Source: Cyanobacteria bacterium OH_CBB_238 (GTDB lineage: Bacteria > Cyanobacteriota > Vampirovibrionia > Gastranaerophilales > Gastranaerophilaceae). From it: a stretch of DNA of 15,214 bases. Of the stretch, positions 1-8,482 are shown piece by piece; the stretch's first letter is position 1, and each line of letters starts with the position of its first letter. Below the pieces are notes generated by a model, which was given only the letters and a program-made list of their open reading frames with translations, did no database searches and was not told where the DNA came from. The position numbers and the translations under genes were made by a program. The stretch spans positions 1 to 15,214 of the forward strand of contig JAEYQN010000088.1 in assembly GCA_023409995.1 (NCBI GenBank). Direction: 5' to 3'.

Positions 1-43
1 AGGGATTTTCAGTCCCTTGCTCTACCAACTGAGCTAACGCGGC
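1..43 (-). tRNA. tRNA-Phe(GAA), 5' part only
   Basis: Read on the minus strand, position 43 is base 1 of the tRNA. The acceptor 5' strand GCCGCGT is followed by TA, the D arm GCTC-AGTTGGTA-GAGC, and an anticodon arm with stem AGGGA/TCCCT around the loop CTGAAAA. Bases 34-36 are therefore GAA, which is phenylalanine. The variable region, T arm and 3' acceptor strand lie beyond the left edge of the window, so folding of the whole molecule cannot be checked. The gene has its own promoter at 61-88 and is divergent from the trehalose operon. Confidence 0.95.
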
Positions 44-60
44 TCTCACGCTGTAGTTCT

Positions 61-88
61 ATGATACCAACAAAATACTTTTAGTCAA
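61..88 (-). promoter_or_regulatory. promoter of tRNA-Phe
   Basis: On the minus strand there is a -35 hexamer TTGACT (88-83), a 16-base spacer, and a -10 hexamer TATCAT (66-61). TGG immediately before the -10 makes an extended -10 element. The predicted start site is near 54, about 10 bases before the mature tRNA 5' end at 43. The close match to the sigma70 consensus and the short leader are what is expected for a tRNA gene. Confidence 0.75.
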
Positions 89-238
89 TATGCTTTTACA
101 ATACTCATATCTCCTCATACATATTTGCCAAAAACTTAGACAAAATAACTACAATAAAGCTCTATACACCATGGTTATAGACACTTACCAAAATTTAAAT
201 TATTTTGAAATATTGACGACAACTATTTGGAATTACAA
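89..238 (+). promoter_or_regulatory. treS upstream region, weak promoter candidate
   Basis: This 150-base AT-rich stretch lies between the tRNA-Phe promoter and treS and must carry the promoter of the trehalose operon. The best pair I see is TTGCCA (125-130) and TACAAT (150-155), but the 19-base spacer is too long to be convincing. I see no operator palindrome or riboswitch-like fold. The short open frame across it overlaps treS out of frame and is not a gene. Confidence 0.2.
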
Positions 239-1873
239 ATGGATTTATGGTACAAAGATGCAATTATCTACGAAGTCAACGTTAAATCTTTTTTTGACAA
301 AAATAAAGATGGAATTGGTGATTTTAAAGGCTTAACCGAAAAACTTGACTATCTAGTAGAACTTGGAGTCAACACTCTTTGGTTGCTGCCATTTTTTGGC
401 TCACCACTAAAAGATGATGGATATGATATCAGCGACTACTACATCGTGCATCCAGATTATGGCACACTCCGTGATTTCAAAAAATTCATGAGAGAGTGTA
501 AGAAAAGAGGGCTAAAAGTAATAATAGAACTTGTTGTTAATCATGTCTCAGATCAACACATGTGGTTCCAAGATGCTATAAAAAATGAAAAAAAAAGCAA
601 ATATTGGAACTACTTCATTTGGAGCGATTCAGAAGAAAGATTTAAAGATACAAGAATAATTTTCAAAGATACCGAAAATTCTAACTGGGCCTGGCAACCT
701 GATGTAAAAAAATTTTATTGGCACAGATTTTTTTCCTCTCAGCCTGACCTAAACCACAATAATCCAAGAGTTGTTAGAAGTATAACAAAAATAATAAAAC
801 ACTGGGGAGACTTGGGCGTAGACGGTTTTAGACTGGATGCAATCCCATACCTGTGTGTAAAAGAGGGAACTAACAATGAAAATTTAGAGGATACCCATAA
901 TGTAATAAAAAATTGGCGCAAATATCTAGATAGTCGATATGATAATAGATTGTTTCTTGCAGAAGCAAACCAATGGCCTGATGATGTGGCAAAATATTTT
1001 GGGGATGGAGACGAGTGCCATATGGCATATAATTTCCCACTTATGCCCAGAATTTTTATTGCGATAAAAAAAGAAACTCGCAAGCCAATCGTTGATATTA
1101 TGGATAATTTGCCTGAAATTCCTAACTGCTGTCAATGGGCATTATTTTTACGTAATCATGACGAACTTACGCTAGAAATGGTAACTGATGAAGAACGAGA
1201 CTATATGTACAAGGAATATGCAAGAAATCAAAAAATGCGACTCAATTTAGGAATCAGAAGAAGGCTTGCTCCACTACTAGACAATAATATACAACTAATT
1301 AAGCTTTTAAACTCTATTTTATTTTCATTCCTGGGCACTCCAATTGTGTATTATGGAGACGAAATTGGAATGGGAGATAATATTTACCTAGGGGATCGAA
1401 ATGGTGTAAGAACCCCTATGCAATGGACCCCTGACAGAAATGCAGGTTTTTCTCAAGCAAACCCACACCAACTTTATCTACCAACAATAATGGATCACAT
1501 ATATGGATACCAAGCAATCAATGTAGAAAGTATGCAAGTGCAACCGGCATCATTGTTATCTTTTATGAAGAAAATGATCGAAGTTCGCAAGAAATACAAG
1601 GCTTTTGGGCGTGGCACAATCAAATTTTTAAACCCCAAAAATTGCAAAATTCTTGCATATGTGAGAGAATATGAAAACGAGAAAATACTTTGTATTGTAA
1701 ATTTAGCAAAAACTGCCGAATACTTTGAATTAGACTTAGGTAACTTCTCAAGTTGTAAATTAGTTGAAATATTTGGCAGAAATGAATTTCCGAAAATAGA
1801 CGGTTCGAAATACATATTCATGATGCAGCCATATTCGTTCTTTTGGCTCGAAATGCACCAGTTATGTGACTAA
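239..1873 (+). CDS. treS: trehalose synthase (maltose alpha-D-glucosyltransferase), GH13
   Basis: TreS interconverts maltose and trehalose intramolecularly in the cytoplasm. The product is 544 residues from the ATG at 239. A TTG at 227 is in frame, but the ATG is preferred because GGA at 229-231 sits 7 bases before it and family members begin close to LWYKDA. GH13 motifs are in order: VVNH (about 99-102), GVDGFRLDA with nucleophile D200, FLAEANQWP with acid/base E242, and FLRNHDE with D308. The later signatures GDRNGVRTPMQW and YGYQAINVE are typical of TreS rather than of alpha-glucosidases or sucrose isomerases. Length matches single-domain TreS; the C-terminal maltokinase found fused in some bacteria is absent. 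It is the first gene of the operon and ends 25 bases before treZ. The function call is firm at family level; the preferred direction of the reaction in vivo is unknown. Confidence 0.95.
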   Translation: MDLWYKDAIIYEVNVKSFFDKNKDGIGDFKGLTEKLDYLVELGVNTLWLLPFFGSPLKDDGYDISDYYIVHPDYGTLRDFKKFMRECKKRGLKVIIELVVNHVSDQHMWFQDAIKNEKKSKYWNYFIWSDSEERFKDTRIIFKDTENSNWAWQPDVKKFYWHRFFSSQPDLNHNNPRVVRSITKIIKHWGDLGVDGFRLDAIPYLCVKEGTNNENLEDTHNVIKNWRKYLDSRYDNRLFLAEANQWPDDVAKYFGDGDECHMAYNFPLMPRIFIAIKKETRKPIVDIMDNLPEIPNCCQWALFLRNHDELTLEMVTDEERDYMYKEYARNQKMRLNLGIRRRLAPLLDNNIQLIKLLNSILFSFLGTPIVYYGDEIGMGDNIYLGDRNGVRTPMQWTPDRNAGFSQANPHQLYLPTIMDHIYGYQAINVESMQVQPASLLSFMKKMIEVRKKYKAFGRGTIKFLNPKNCKILAYVREYENEKILCIVNLAKTAEYFELDLGNFSSCKLVEIFGRNEFPKIDGSKYIFMMQPYSFFWLEMHQLCD

Positions 1874-1889
1874 CTATGTCTATAAAGTT

Positions 1890-1893
1890 GAGG
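1890..1893 (+). promoter_or_regulatory. treZ ribosome binding site
   Basis: GAGG lies 5 bases before the ATG at 1899. It favours that ATG over the in-frame GTG at 1866, which would overlap the end of treS and has no comparable Shine-Dalgarno sequence. Confidence 0.6.
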
Positions 1894-1898
1894 ACTAT

Positions 1899-3722
1899 AT
1901 GGCGATAAAAAAACGAAAAAGAGTCAGCTTTGGAGCTAATTTTGTAGACAACAAAAATATTGAATTTACTTTGTGGGCCCCAGATGCAAAAGAAGTAGAA
2001 GTTTGCACATATACCCCAGAACGTAAGAATATAGCCTTGAAAAGAAATAGTGACGGCCTATTCAAAGCAAGAGTACAAGGATTAAAAAACAAAAGTTTAT
2101 ATACATTTAATATAGATAATAAATTAGAGGTTCCTGATCCTGCTTCGCGGTATCAACCAGAAGATGCTCATGGTAAAAGTCAGATTATTGATCCAAATAA
2201 TTTTAACTGGGGAAACGATAGTAAATGGAGAGGATTACCTTGGCAAAATGCGATTATATATGAATTGCACACTGGCACTTTTACGCCGCAAGGAAATTAT
2301 TTTGGAATAAAAGAAAAATTGAACTACTTGGCAGAATTAGGTATAAATACAATAGAACTTATGCCAATTGCTGATTTCTCAGGGAAACGTAACTGGGGTT
2401 ATGATGGTGTTTTATGGTATGCGCCTGATAGCAGTTATGGAACTCCCGATGAACTGAAAGAATTAATAAAAGCTGCACATAAAAGGGGAATAATGGTTAT
2501 TCTAGACGTGGTGTATAATCATTTTGGTCCAGATGCCAATTATTTATACGTTTATGCAAAGTCAAAGTTTTTTGATAAAAAAACAAAGTCGCCATGGGGG
2601 GATGCAATTAACTATAAGAACAGATTTGTAAGAGATTTTATTGTAAATAATGCTCTATACTGGTTAAAAGAATATCACTTTGATGGATTTAGATTTGATG
2701 CTATTCAAGAAATAAAAGATCAACTTTTCCCTGACATCTTAGAAGAATTAGCTCTAGAAGTAAGATCAGATAGGGAATTAGGCAAAAGACATATACACCT
2801 CTTAGTAGAAAATGATAATAACGAAACAAAGTATATAGATCCTGCACAAAATGGGGATTTTGATGCACAGCTTAATGACGACTTTCACCATTGTGCGCAT
2901 ATCTTATCTACAGGAGAAGAAGATGGATACTACGGAGATTACTTAGAAACAATTACAAAAAAAACAACAGCCCAACATCTTGTCAAAACATTGTCTGAAG
3001 GCTTTGACTACCAAGGAGAATTCTCAAGTTATAGGAGAAAAAACAGGGGCAAAGTGTCTCAACATTTAGCACCGTATAAATTTGTAAACTTCATACAGAA
3101 CCATGACCAAGTTGGAAATCGGGCATTAGGAGAAAGAATTTCTAGCCTAGCTTCAAAAAAAATGATAAAAGCACTTGCTGTTCTTTACATATTAACTCCA
3201 TCTATTCCTCTCATTTTTATGGGGGAAGAATGGGGAAGCAAAACACCTTTTTATTTCTTCTGTGATTTCAATAAAGAGCTAAATGAAGCTGTTAAAACCG
3301 GAAGAAGAAATGAATTCGCAAAGTTCAAACAATTTTCCCAAACAAAAGAAAGGGAAATAATTCCCGACCCAGCTGATAAAAAAACATTTATTAACTCAAA
3401 GCTTGATTGGGCTAATATGCAAAAAAAAGAATATAAAGAGATTTTTAATTTATACAAAAATCTAATATCCATTCGCAAAAAAGTATTTTCAAATAGCATG
3501 GAAAAAATTAAATTTAAACAGATAGAGTTTGTGAATGAGAAATCATTTGGGCTAACTTGGGATTTAAACGGTTCAAATTTAACTGTATTAGCCAACTTCG
3601 ACAATATCCCTATCACATCAATTTTTAGTATAAAGAAAAAAGATATATTAATTTCATCTGAGTCATACTCTACAGATAGTAACGATATTAAATCAGAAAC
3701 AGTAATTTGGCTTTTAAAATAA
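1899..3722 (+). CDS. treZ: malto-oligosyltrehalose trehalohydrolase, GH13
   Basis: TreZ releases free trehalose by cutting the alpha-1,4 bond next to the trehalosyl end of maltooligosyltrehalose, the product of TreY. The product is 607 residues from the ATG at 1899. An N-terminal early-set beta sandwich (about 8-95, FTLWAPDAKEVEV) ends with the family signature VPDPASRYQP. The GH13 barrel then shows LDVVYNHFGP, DGFRFDA with nucleophile D267, LLVEND with acid/base E304, and FIQNHDQVGNR with D403. IPLIFMGEEWGS is also typical. The motif set separates it from glycogen branching enzyme and GlgX, which share the domain layout. The N-terminus matches known TreZ proteins closely, supporting this start. 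It lies between treS and treY in the same direction, 14 bases before treY, so the three are probably one transcript. Confidence 0.95.
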   Translation: MAIKKRKRVSFGANFVDNKNIEFTLWAPDAKEVEVCTYTPERKNIALKRNSDGLFKARVQGLKNKSLYTFNIDNKLEVPDPASRYQPEDAHGKSQIIDPNNFNWGNDSKWRGLPWQNAIIYELHTGTFTPQGNYFGIKEKLNYLAELGINTIELMPIADFSGKRNWGYDGVLWYAPDSSYGTPDELKELIKAAHKRGIMVILDVVYNHFGPDANYLYVYAKSKFFDKKTKSPWGDAINYKNRFVRDFIVNNALYWLKEYHFDGFRFDAIQEIKDQLFPDILEELALEVRSDRELGKRHIHLLVENDNNETKYIDPAQNGDFDAQLNDDFHHCAHILSTGEEDGYYGDYLETITKKTTAQHLVKTLSEGFDYQGEFSSYRRKNRGKVSQHLAPYKFVNFIQNHDQVGNRALGERISSLASKKMIKALAVLYILTPSIPLIFMGEEWGSKTPFYFFCDFNKELNEAVKTGRRNEFAKFKQFSQTKEREIIPDPADKKTFINSKLDWANMQKKEYKEIFNLYKNLISIRKKVFSNSMEKIKFKQIEFVNEKSFGLTWDLNGSNLTVLANFDNIPITSIFSIKKKDILISSESYSTDSNDIKSETVIWLLK

Positions 3723-3736
3723 CATAGGAAAATCAA

Positions 3737-5416
3737 ATGAGTAAAAAAGATTTGCTAGAAAAGCTATCTTACATACTTGGCATAGACAAAAAATATAAAG
3801 ACGATTTTGGAATAACTCACAGGCTGAGCGTTAAAGATATTCCGGAGCTACTTAGACTATATGGAATAAATGCAAAAACAAAAGATGAAATAGAAAGTAG
3901 CATTGATACCTTAGAGTGCTGCCTATGTACGCATATTATCCCAGAAGTAAAAGTATTAAAAGAAAATGAATCTATACTTGAAATTACTGTCTCAAGCTCA
4001 GAGCTTGAATCAACTTATACTTGGAATTTGGAACAAGAAAGCGGGTATGTTGACAGTGGCAAGTTTATAGCAGCAAACTTAAATAAAACAGAAATAATCC
4101 ACAATAATTCTTGTGGAAACCACGCTAAGTTAGAATTTGACTTACCGATAAATTTAGAAATTGGCTATCATAAATTAACAATTAGTGATAAGCAAGGAAA
4201 AAATTACCATTGTAAATTAATAGTAGTACCGAACAAATGTTATACCCCCAAATTACCCAAAAATCGTCAAATATTTGGTCCTAAAATTTATTTATCAAAC
4301 ATGAATTTATCTAATATTTATGGAGCTCAAAGCATTAAAAGTTTGAAAAGTTTTATAAAGAAGAATTCAGATAATGGAGCAAATATTATAGGAATTGGAA
4401 CGGTAAACCTGACAGTAGTTGATGAAAACGGAAAATACAACCCTTATAGACCTTCAGATAGAATGTTTCTAAATACATTTTTTTTAGATATTGATGAGAT
4501 TGCTGAATTCATAGAAGATGCGACAGTTTCATTAAAGTTTCTATCTCAGGAATTTCAACAAACACTGGAAGAGACAGCAAAAAATTACGAAACAGATTAC
4601 AAATCAATTTTTGACATGAAGTTTAAAAAATACAAACTTTTATATGAGTCATTTAGAGAAAATCACATAAATAAAAACACAGAAAAATTCATACAATTTA
4701 AAACATTTATAAACGAGCAAGGTAATAAACTACACAAATTAGCTTTATTTCGGGCTTTACAAGACTTTTTGTCAAGCGAGCAAGAGAAATATGCAAATTG
4801 GCGAGAATGGCCAGACGCATACAAAGACACCAGTAGTGAAGTTGTTTCTCAATTTGAGCGGCACAATCAAGAATTAATTGATTTATACAAATTTTTACAA
4901 TGGCAAGCATTCATACAGTTTGAGCAGGCAGGACAAACTTCATATAATCAGCATCTTGATATAGGACTATATGCGGATTTATCATTTTGTGTTGACCCTA
5001 ATGGATCTGAAACTTGGATCTACAATGATTATTTTATTGATAACAGCAAAATTGAGATATATTCTAAAGACAAAACTCAAAAATATTGTTGCGCAGCTTT
5101 GATACCTTCAAAACTCAAATCCAGCGGATATGCATATTTAGTAGACATATTGCGCCCAAATATGTTGCACTATGGCGCAATTAACTTATTAAATTTAGAA
5201 TATCTCTTAAATCCTGCATTAGAAATTCCATCTGGCAACACATCAAAAAAAATAAGAATAAAGTATCCAGTAAAAGATATATTGGGTGTAATTGCGCTTG
5301 AAAGCAATAAAAACAAATGTATGGTCACTGCAGACTTGAGCGTGTTTGAAGACGAAGATAAAAAACTACTCAATGAATATGGAATATATGACGAAAAGAT
5401 ATTTTCACTAACGCAA
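3737..5416 (+). other. degenerate 4-alpha-glucanotransferase (MalQ/GH77) module inside treY
   Basis: Residues 1-60 resemble the MalQ N-terminal helical segment. Residues 65-165 form its beta-sandwich and end in HCKLIVVPNKCY, like MalQ's HCRVIVAPKRCY. Residues 178-560 follow the GH77 barrel: KFLQWQAFIQFE (385-396), GLYADLSFCVDPNGSETW (410-427), LRPNMLHYGA (472-481), YPVKDILGVIALES (510-523). Within this clear homology the key motifs are lost. The nucleophile motif RIDH is NLLN (483-486), so Asp is Leu485. The acid/base motif GEDLG is TADLS (531-535), with no Glu. WGIGDF is YGAQSI (195-200), and the glycine-rich acceptor loop PPD...GQNWGLPP is absent. The sequence ends before the THDxxT motif, so the third catalytic Asp and the last third of the fold are missing. 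The comparison is with E. coli MalQ recalled from memory. I infer a non-catalytic role such as glucan docking or scaffolding. Confidence 0.85.
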
Positions 5417-8400
5417 ATAACAAATAAAGAAGAATTAGAATCATTTTATAAAAAGATAAATACTTTTTATGAAAAAAATAATGAAAAAATCCAAAAAGTT
5501 AATGAAGGAATAGATAAAATACCAACATCCACATATAGGATTCAGTTTAATAGTAAATTCACTTATAACCAAGCACGGGAAATGATTCCCTACTTTAAAT
5601 CACTCGGCATCTCTCATATTTATTCATCTCCAATCTTATCCACCAGACCGAATAGTATGCATGGTTATGACATAGTTGATCATAAAAAAATAAATCAAGA
5701 ATGTGGTACTTATGAAGAGTTTGAGCTATTTTCTGATGCTTTGCACGAAAATAATATGGGATTAATTATTGATGTAGTTCCTAACCATATGGCAATTGGC
5801 AAATATAATAAATTATGGATGGATGTTTTAGAAAATGGTCCATCTTCAGAATTTTCCCACTACTTTGATATTGACTGGACACCAATAAAAAAGGAGCTTA
5901 CGGGAAAGATATTAATCCCTGTTCTTGGTGATTACTATGGAAATGTACTAATAAACGGAAACATTGTTTTTTCAATTGACCTTGATGCAGGAAAATTATA
6001 TGCAAATTATTATGAACATGAGTTCCCCTTAAACCCATCAACATACCCTCTAATTTTGGAGCATCGTATTGAAGTACTACAAGCTAGGCTTGGCCGAGAG
6101 AACAATGATTATTTGGAGTACTTGAGCATAATAACTGTTTTCAAAAATCTTCCACACTATTTAACAAAGAACTTTGAAGAAATAAAAGAGAGAATTAGAG
6201 AAAAAAATATCGCATTCAGACGCTTATCAGATTTGTGTAAACGAAATCACATTATAAAAGGGTTTATAGAAGAAAATTTAATCGACTATAAATGTTCTCC
6301 AGAAGACAATATAACTATAGACAGAGTGCATAATTTATTAAATCAACAGCCCTATAGACTTGCTTTTTGGAGGGTATCTGCTGACGAGATAAACTACAGA
6401 CGCTTCTTTGATATTAACGATTTGGCAGCCGTATGTGTCGAGAAGCCAGATGTTTTTAGTAATACCTTATCTTTAATTTTTCAGTTAATTGAAAGGAAAA
6501 AGATTGATGGATTGAGAATAGATCACCCTGATGGATTGCTAAAACCAGCAGAATTTTATAAGAAATTGCAATACGAAATATCAAAAAAAATAAATATAGA
6601 TTTTGATACGTCTGAAGAAAAGCTTTTAGGGTCAGATAAATTACCATTTTACATAATTGCAGAAAAGATATTAGCCGGAGATGAAAAATTAGAAAAAAAT
6701 TGGGCAATAAACGGAACTGTCGGGTATGAATTTTTAAACTCTGTCAATCGTTTGTTTATAAACGCTAAGTATGAAAATGAGTTCACTAATTTTTATAAAA
6801 GCTTTATAAAAGAAAGCCTAAATTACAGTTCTATGGTTATTGAATGTAAGAAACTTATAATGAACTCCTCTTTTTCGGGAGAACTGAATGTTTTATCAAA
6901 TTATCTTAGCCAGATTTCAGAAATGTATTTGTTATCAAGAGATTACACATTAAATAGCTTGAGAAATGCACTTGTTGAAATAATATCTTGGTTTAATATT
7001 TATCGTACTTATATTTCAGAAGATGAAGAAATAACAGAATTCAACCAAGTACATATAAATGCAGCCATAGAATTATCGAAAAGACACAGCCTGACAACAG
7101 ACGTATCAATATTTGATTTTATAAAAGAAATATTGCTTCTAGAAATGGAAGAAGATAAAGAGTCGGACAAATACAAACAGATACTTAATTTCAGCTTAAA
7201 GTTTCAGCAATATACAGGGCCGCTAATGGCTAAAAGTTTCGAAGACACTCTCTTTTATAGGTATAACAGATTAATTTCATTAAATGAAGTAGGGAGCGAG
7301 CCTGATTCTTTCGGAATAAGTATAGATGAATTCCATAAACAGAATATAAATAGATTAAAGCAAACCCCACATAATATGCTAAGCACATCTACACATGATA
7401 CAAAACGCTCTGAAGATGTAAGATGCAGAATAAATGCGATATCAGAATTTCCCAATGAGTGGACAAAACTCATAAAAAGACTACACAACATTAATAAATC
7501 AAAAAATAGTGTATCCATTGACAAGAATACAGAATATCTAATTTACCAATCCTTAATTGGAATTTTTCCACCCAGTGGGATCAGCAAAGAAAGCATTACC
7601 GATATAGAATCAAGACTAACAAGTTATGTATTGAAAGCAGCAAGAGAAGCTAAAACATACACCAGTTGGGTCAATGTTAATGAAGAATATGAAAAGACTC
7701 TTGCAATTTTTATCAATCAACTACTTGGATTTAATTCAAAGCATATTTTTTGGAAAAATTTGTTACCATTTATAAATATGATAACAAATATTGGTTATCT
7801 AAATTCGATATCTCAAGCAGTTTTAAAACTAACTTGCCCTGGAATTCCTGACATTTATCAAGGAAATGAACTCAATAGCTTGAGCCTTGTCGATCCTGAT
7901 AATAGAAGACCTGTTGATTATAATGAACGAAAAGAAAAAATAGAAAAAATACAAAGTTTAATTGGTAGTGTAAATGAAGAAAATTTCAAAAATTCAGTAG
8001 AAAAAATACTTTACCCAGTTTCAGATGGAAATCTAAAACTTCTATACACCACAACTCTTTTAAACTTTAGGAATCAAGAAGTAAAATTATTCGGTGAAGG
8101 AGAATATACCCCAATAAAAATAAATAGCAAAAACGAAGATAACTTTATTTCGTATATAAGAAAGCATGAAAACAAAGCTATTATAGTAGTCGTACCAAGG
8201 CTTTATCGAGAGATTTTAAACAATGAGTTAAGTACAGAAATTAGAAGTAAAATTTTTGAGGAATCATTCATTAACTTACCTGAGGAATTCACAAACTACA
8301 GTTGGACAAGCATCATTACAAAAAATGAATTAATAAAAAATACTCATAAAATATATTTAAAGCAAGTTAAAGAAGATAACTTGCCTATAATATTGTTAAA

Positions 8401-8434
8401 AGGTAAAAAGTTTTCGAAAAAGACAAACAAATGA
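3737..8434 (+). CDS. treY: maltooligosyltrehalose synthase with N-terminal degenerate MalQ-like (GH77) region
   Basis: TreY turns the reducing-end glucose of maltodextrins into an alpha,alpha-1,1 trehalosyl unit, which TreZ then releases. The product is 1565 residues; ordinary TreY is roughly 700-960. Residues about 595-1565 form the complete TreY. They carry STYRIQF, DVVPNHM (679-685), GLRIDHPDGL with nucleophile D929, IIAEKIL with acid/base E976, STSTHDTKRSEDVR with D1221, and the C-terminal signature SLVDPDNRRPVDY (1384-1396). All TreY catalytic positions are present, so this half is probably active. Residues 1-560 align with MalQ but lack its catalytic residues (separate entry). Residues 560-594 form a charged, probably helical linker with no in-frame start codon near the junction. 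AGGA at 3726-3729 lies 7 bases before the ATG, and the gene follows treZ after 14 bases. The frame is uninterrupted over 4.7 kb, which argues against a decaying gene or assembly error. Confidence 0.92.
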   Translation: MSKKDLLEKLSYILGIDKKYKDDFGITHRLSVKDIPELLRLYGINAKTKDEIESSIDTLECCLCTHIIPEVKVLKENESILEITVSSSELESTYTWNLEQESGYVDSGKFIAANLNKTEIIHNNSCGNHAKLEFDLPINLEIGYHKLTISDKQGKNYHCKLIVVPNKCYTPKLPKNRQIFGPKIYLSNMNLSNIYGAQSIKSLKSFIKKNSDNGANIIGIGTVNLTVVDENGKYNPYRPSDRMFLNTFFLDIDEIAEFIEDATVSLKFLSQEFQQTLEETAKNYETDYKSIFDMKFKKYKLLYESFRENHINKNTEKFIQFKTFINEQGNKLHKLALFRALQDFLSSEQEKYANWREWPDAYKDTSSEVVSQFERHNQELIDLYKFLQWQAFIQFEQAGQTSYNQHLDIGLYADLSFCVDPNGSETWIYNDYFIDNSKIEIYSKDKTQKYCCAALIPSKLKSSGYAYLVDILRPNMLHYGAINLLNLEYLLNPALEIPSGNTSKKIRIKYPVKDILGVIALESNKNKCMVTADLSVFEDEDKKLLNEYGIYDEKIFSLTQITNKEELESFYKKINTFYEKNNEKIQKVNEGIDKIPTSTYRIQFNSKFTYNQAREMIPYFKSLGISHIYSSPILSTRPNSMHGYDIVDHKKINQECGTYEEFELFSDALHENNMGLIIDVVPNHMAIGKYNKLWMDVLENGPSSEFSHYFDIDWTPIKKELTGKILIPVLGDYYGNVLINGNIVFSIDLDAGKLYANYYEHEFPLNPSTYPLILEHRIEVLQARLGRENNDYLEYLSIITVFKNLPHYLTKNFEEIKERIREKNIAFRRLSDLCKRNHIIKGFIEENLIDYKCSPEDNITIDRVHNLLNQQPYRLAFWRVSADEINYRRFFDINDLAAVCVEKPDVFSNTLSLIFQLIERKKIDGLRIDHPDGLLKPAEFYKKLQYEISKKINIDFDTSEEKLLGSDKLPFYIIAEKILAGDEKLEKNWAINGTVGYEFLNSVNRLFINAKYENEFTNFYKSFIKESLNYSSMVIECKKLIMNSSFSGELNVLSNYLSQISEMYLLSRDYTLNSLRNALVEIISWFNIYRTYISEDEEITEFNQVHINAAIELSKRHSLTTDVSIFDFIKEILLLEMEEDKESDKYKQILNFSLKFQQYTGPLMAKSFEDTLFYRYNRLISLNEVGSEPDSFGISIDEFHKQNINRLKQTPHNMLSTSTHDTKRSEDVRCRINAISEFPNEWTKLIKRLHNINKSKNSVSIDKNTEYLIYQSLIGIFPPSGISKESITDIESRLTSYVLKAAREAKTYTSWVNVNEEYEKTLAIFINQLLGFNSKHIFWKNLLPFINMITNIGYLNSISQAVLKLTCPGIPDIYQGNELNSLSLVDPDNRRPVDYNERKEKIEKIQSLIGSVNEENFKNSVEKILYPVSDGNLKLLYTTTLLNFRNQEVKLFGEGEYTPIKINSKNEDNFISYIRKHENKAIIVVVPRLYREILNNELSTEIRSKIFEESFINLPEEFTNYSWTSIITKNELIKNTHKIYLKQVKEDNLPIILLKGKKFSKKTNK

Positions 8435-8445
8435 CTTTGTACTAA

Positions 8446-8465
8446 CATACATAAGTGGATGTATG
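8446..8465 (+). promoter_or_regulatory. short hairpin between treY and the glyoxalase gene
   Basis: CATACAT (8446-8452) and ATGTATG (8459-8465) form a perfect 7-bp stem with the 6-base loop AAGTGG. It lies 12 bases after the treY stop and 5 bases before the AGGAG of the next gene. There is no T run after it, so it is not an intrinsic terminator. It could be an mRNA-processing or stabilising structure, or simply chance in AT-rich DNA. Confidence 0.3.
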
Positions 8466-8470
8466 CTTAA

Positions 8471-8475
8471 AGGAG
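8471..8475 (+). promoter_or_regulatory. strong ribosome binding site of the glyoxalase gene
   Basis: AAAGGAG ends at 8475, with core AGGAG at 8471-8475, 7 bases before the ATG at 8483. It decides for that ATG over the in-frame TTG at 8477, which directly abuts this site. It is the best Shine-Dalgarno sequence in the window. Confidence 0.8.
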
Positions 8476-8482
8476 ATTGATT

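Noticed and set aside
227..238. TTG start for treS at 227
   Set aside because: The ATG at 239 has GGA at a proper distance and fits the family N-terminus; the TTG has no ribosome site.
90..335. 81-residue open frame before and into treS
   Set aside because: It overlaps treS by about 100 bases out of frame, has no ribosome site and no recognisable motif. The treS frame is unambiguous.
1866..1898. GTG start for treZ overlapping the treS stop
   Set aside because: GAGG lies 5 bases before the ATG at 1899, and known TreZ proteins begin close to that point. The extra 11 residues have no family match.
3251..3736. 161-residue minus-strand open frame inside treZ
   Set aside because: It is a shadow of the treZ coding strand; the treZ frame carries family motifs over the same bases. 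The same applies to the other minus-strand frames within treS, treY, mtaB and dnaE.
8386..8391. TATAAT near the end of treY as an internal promoter for the glyoxalase gene
   Set aside because: No acceptable -35 lies 16-18 bases upstream, and such hexamers are expected by chance in DNA this AT-rich.
3737..8434. treY length as a sequencing or assembly fusion of two genes
   Set aside because: The frame is open without interruption, both parts align end to end with their families, and a plausible linker joins them. No frameshift signature is visible.
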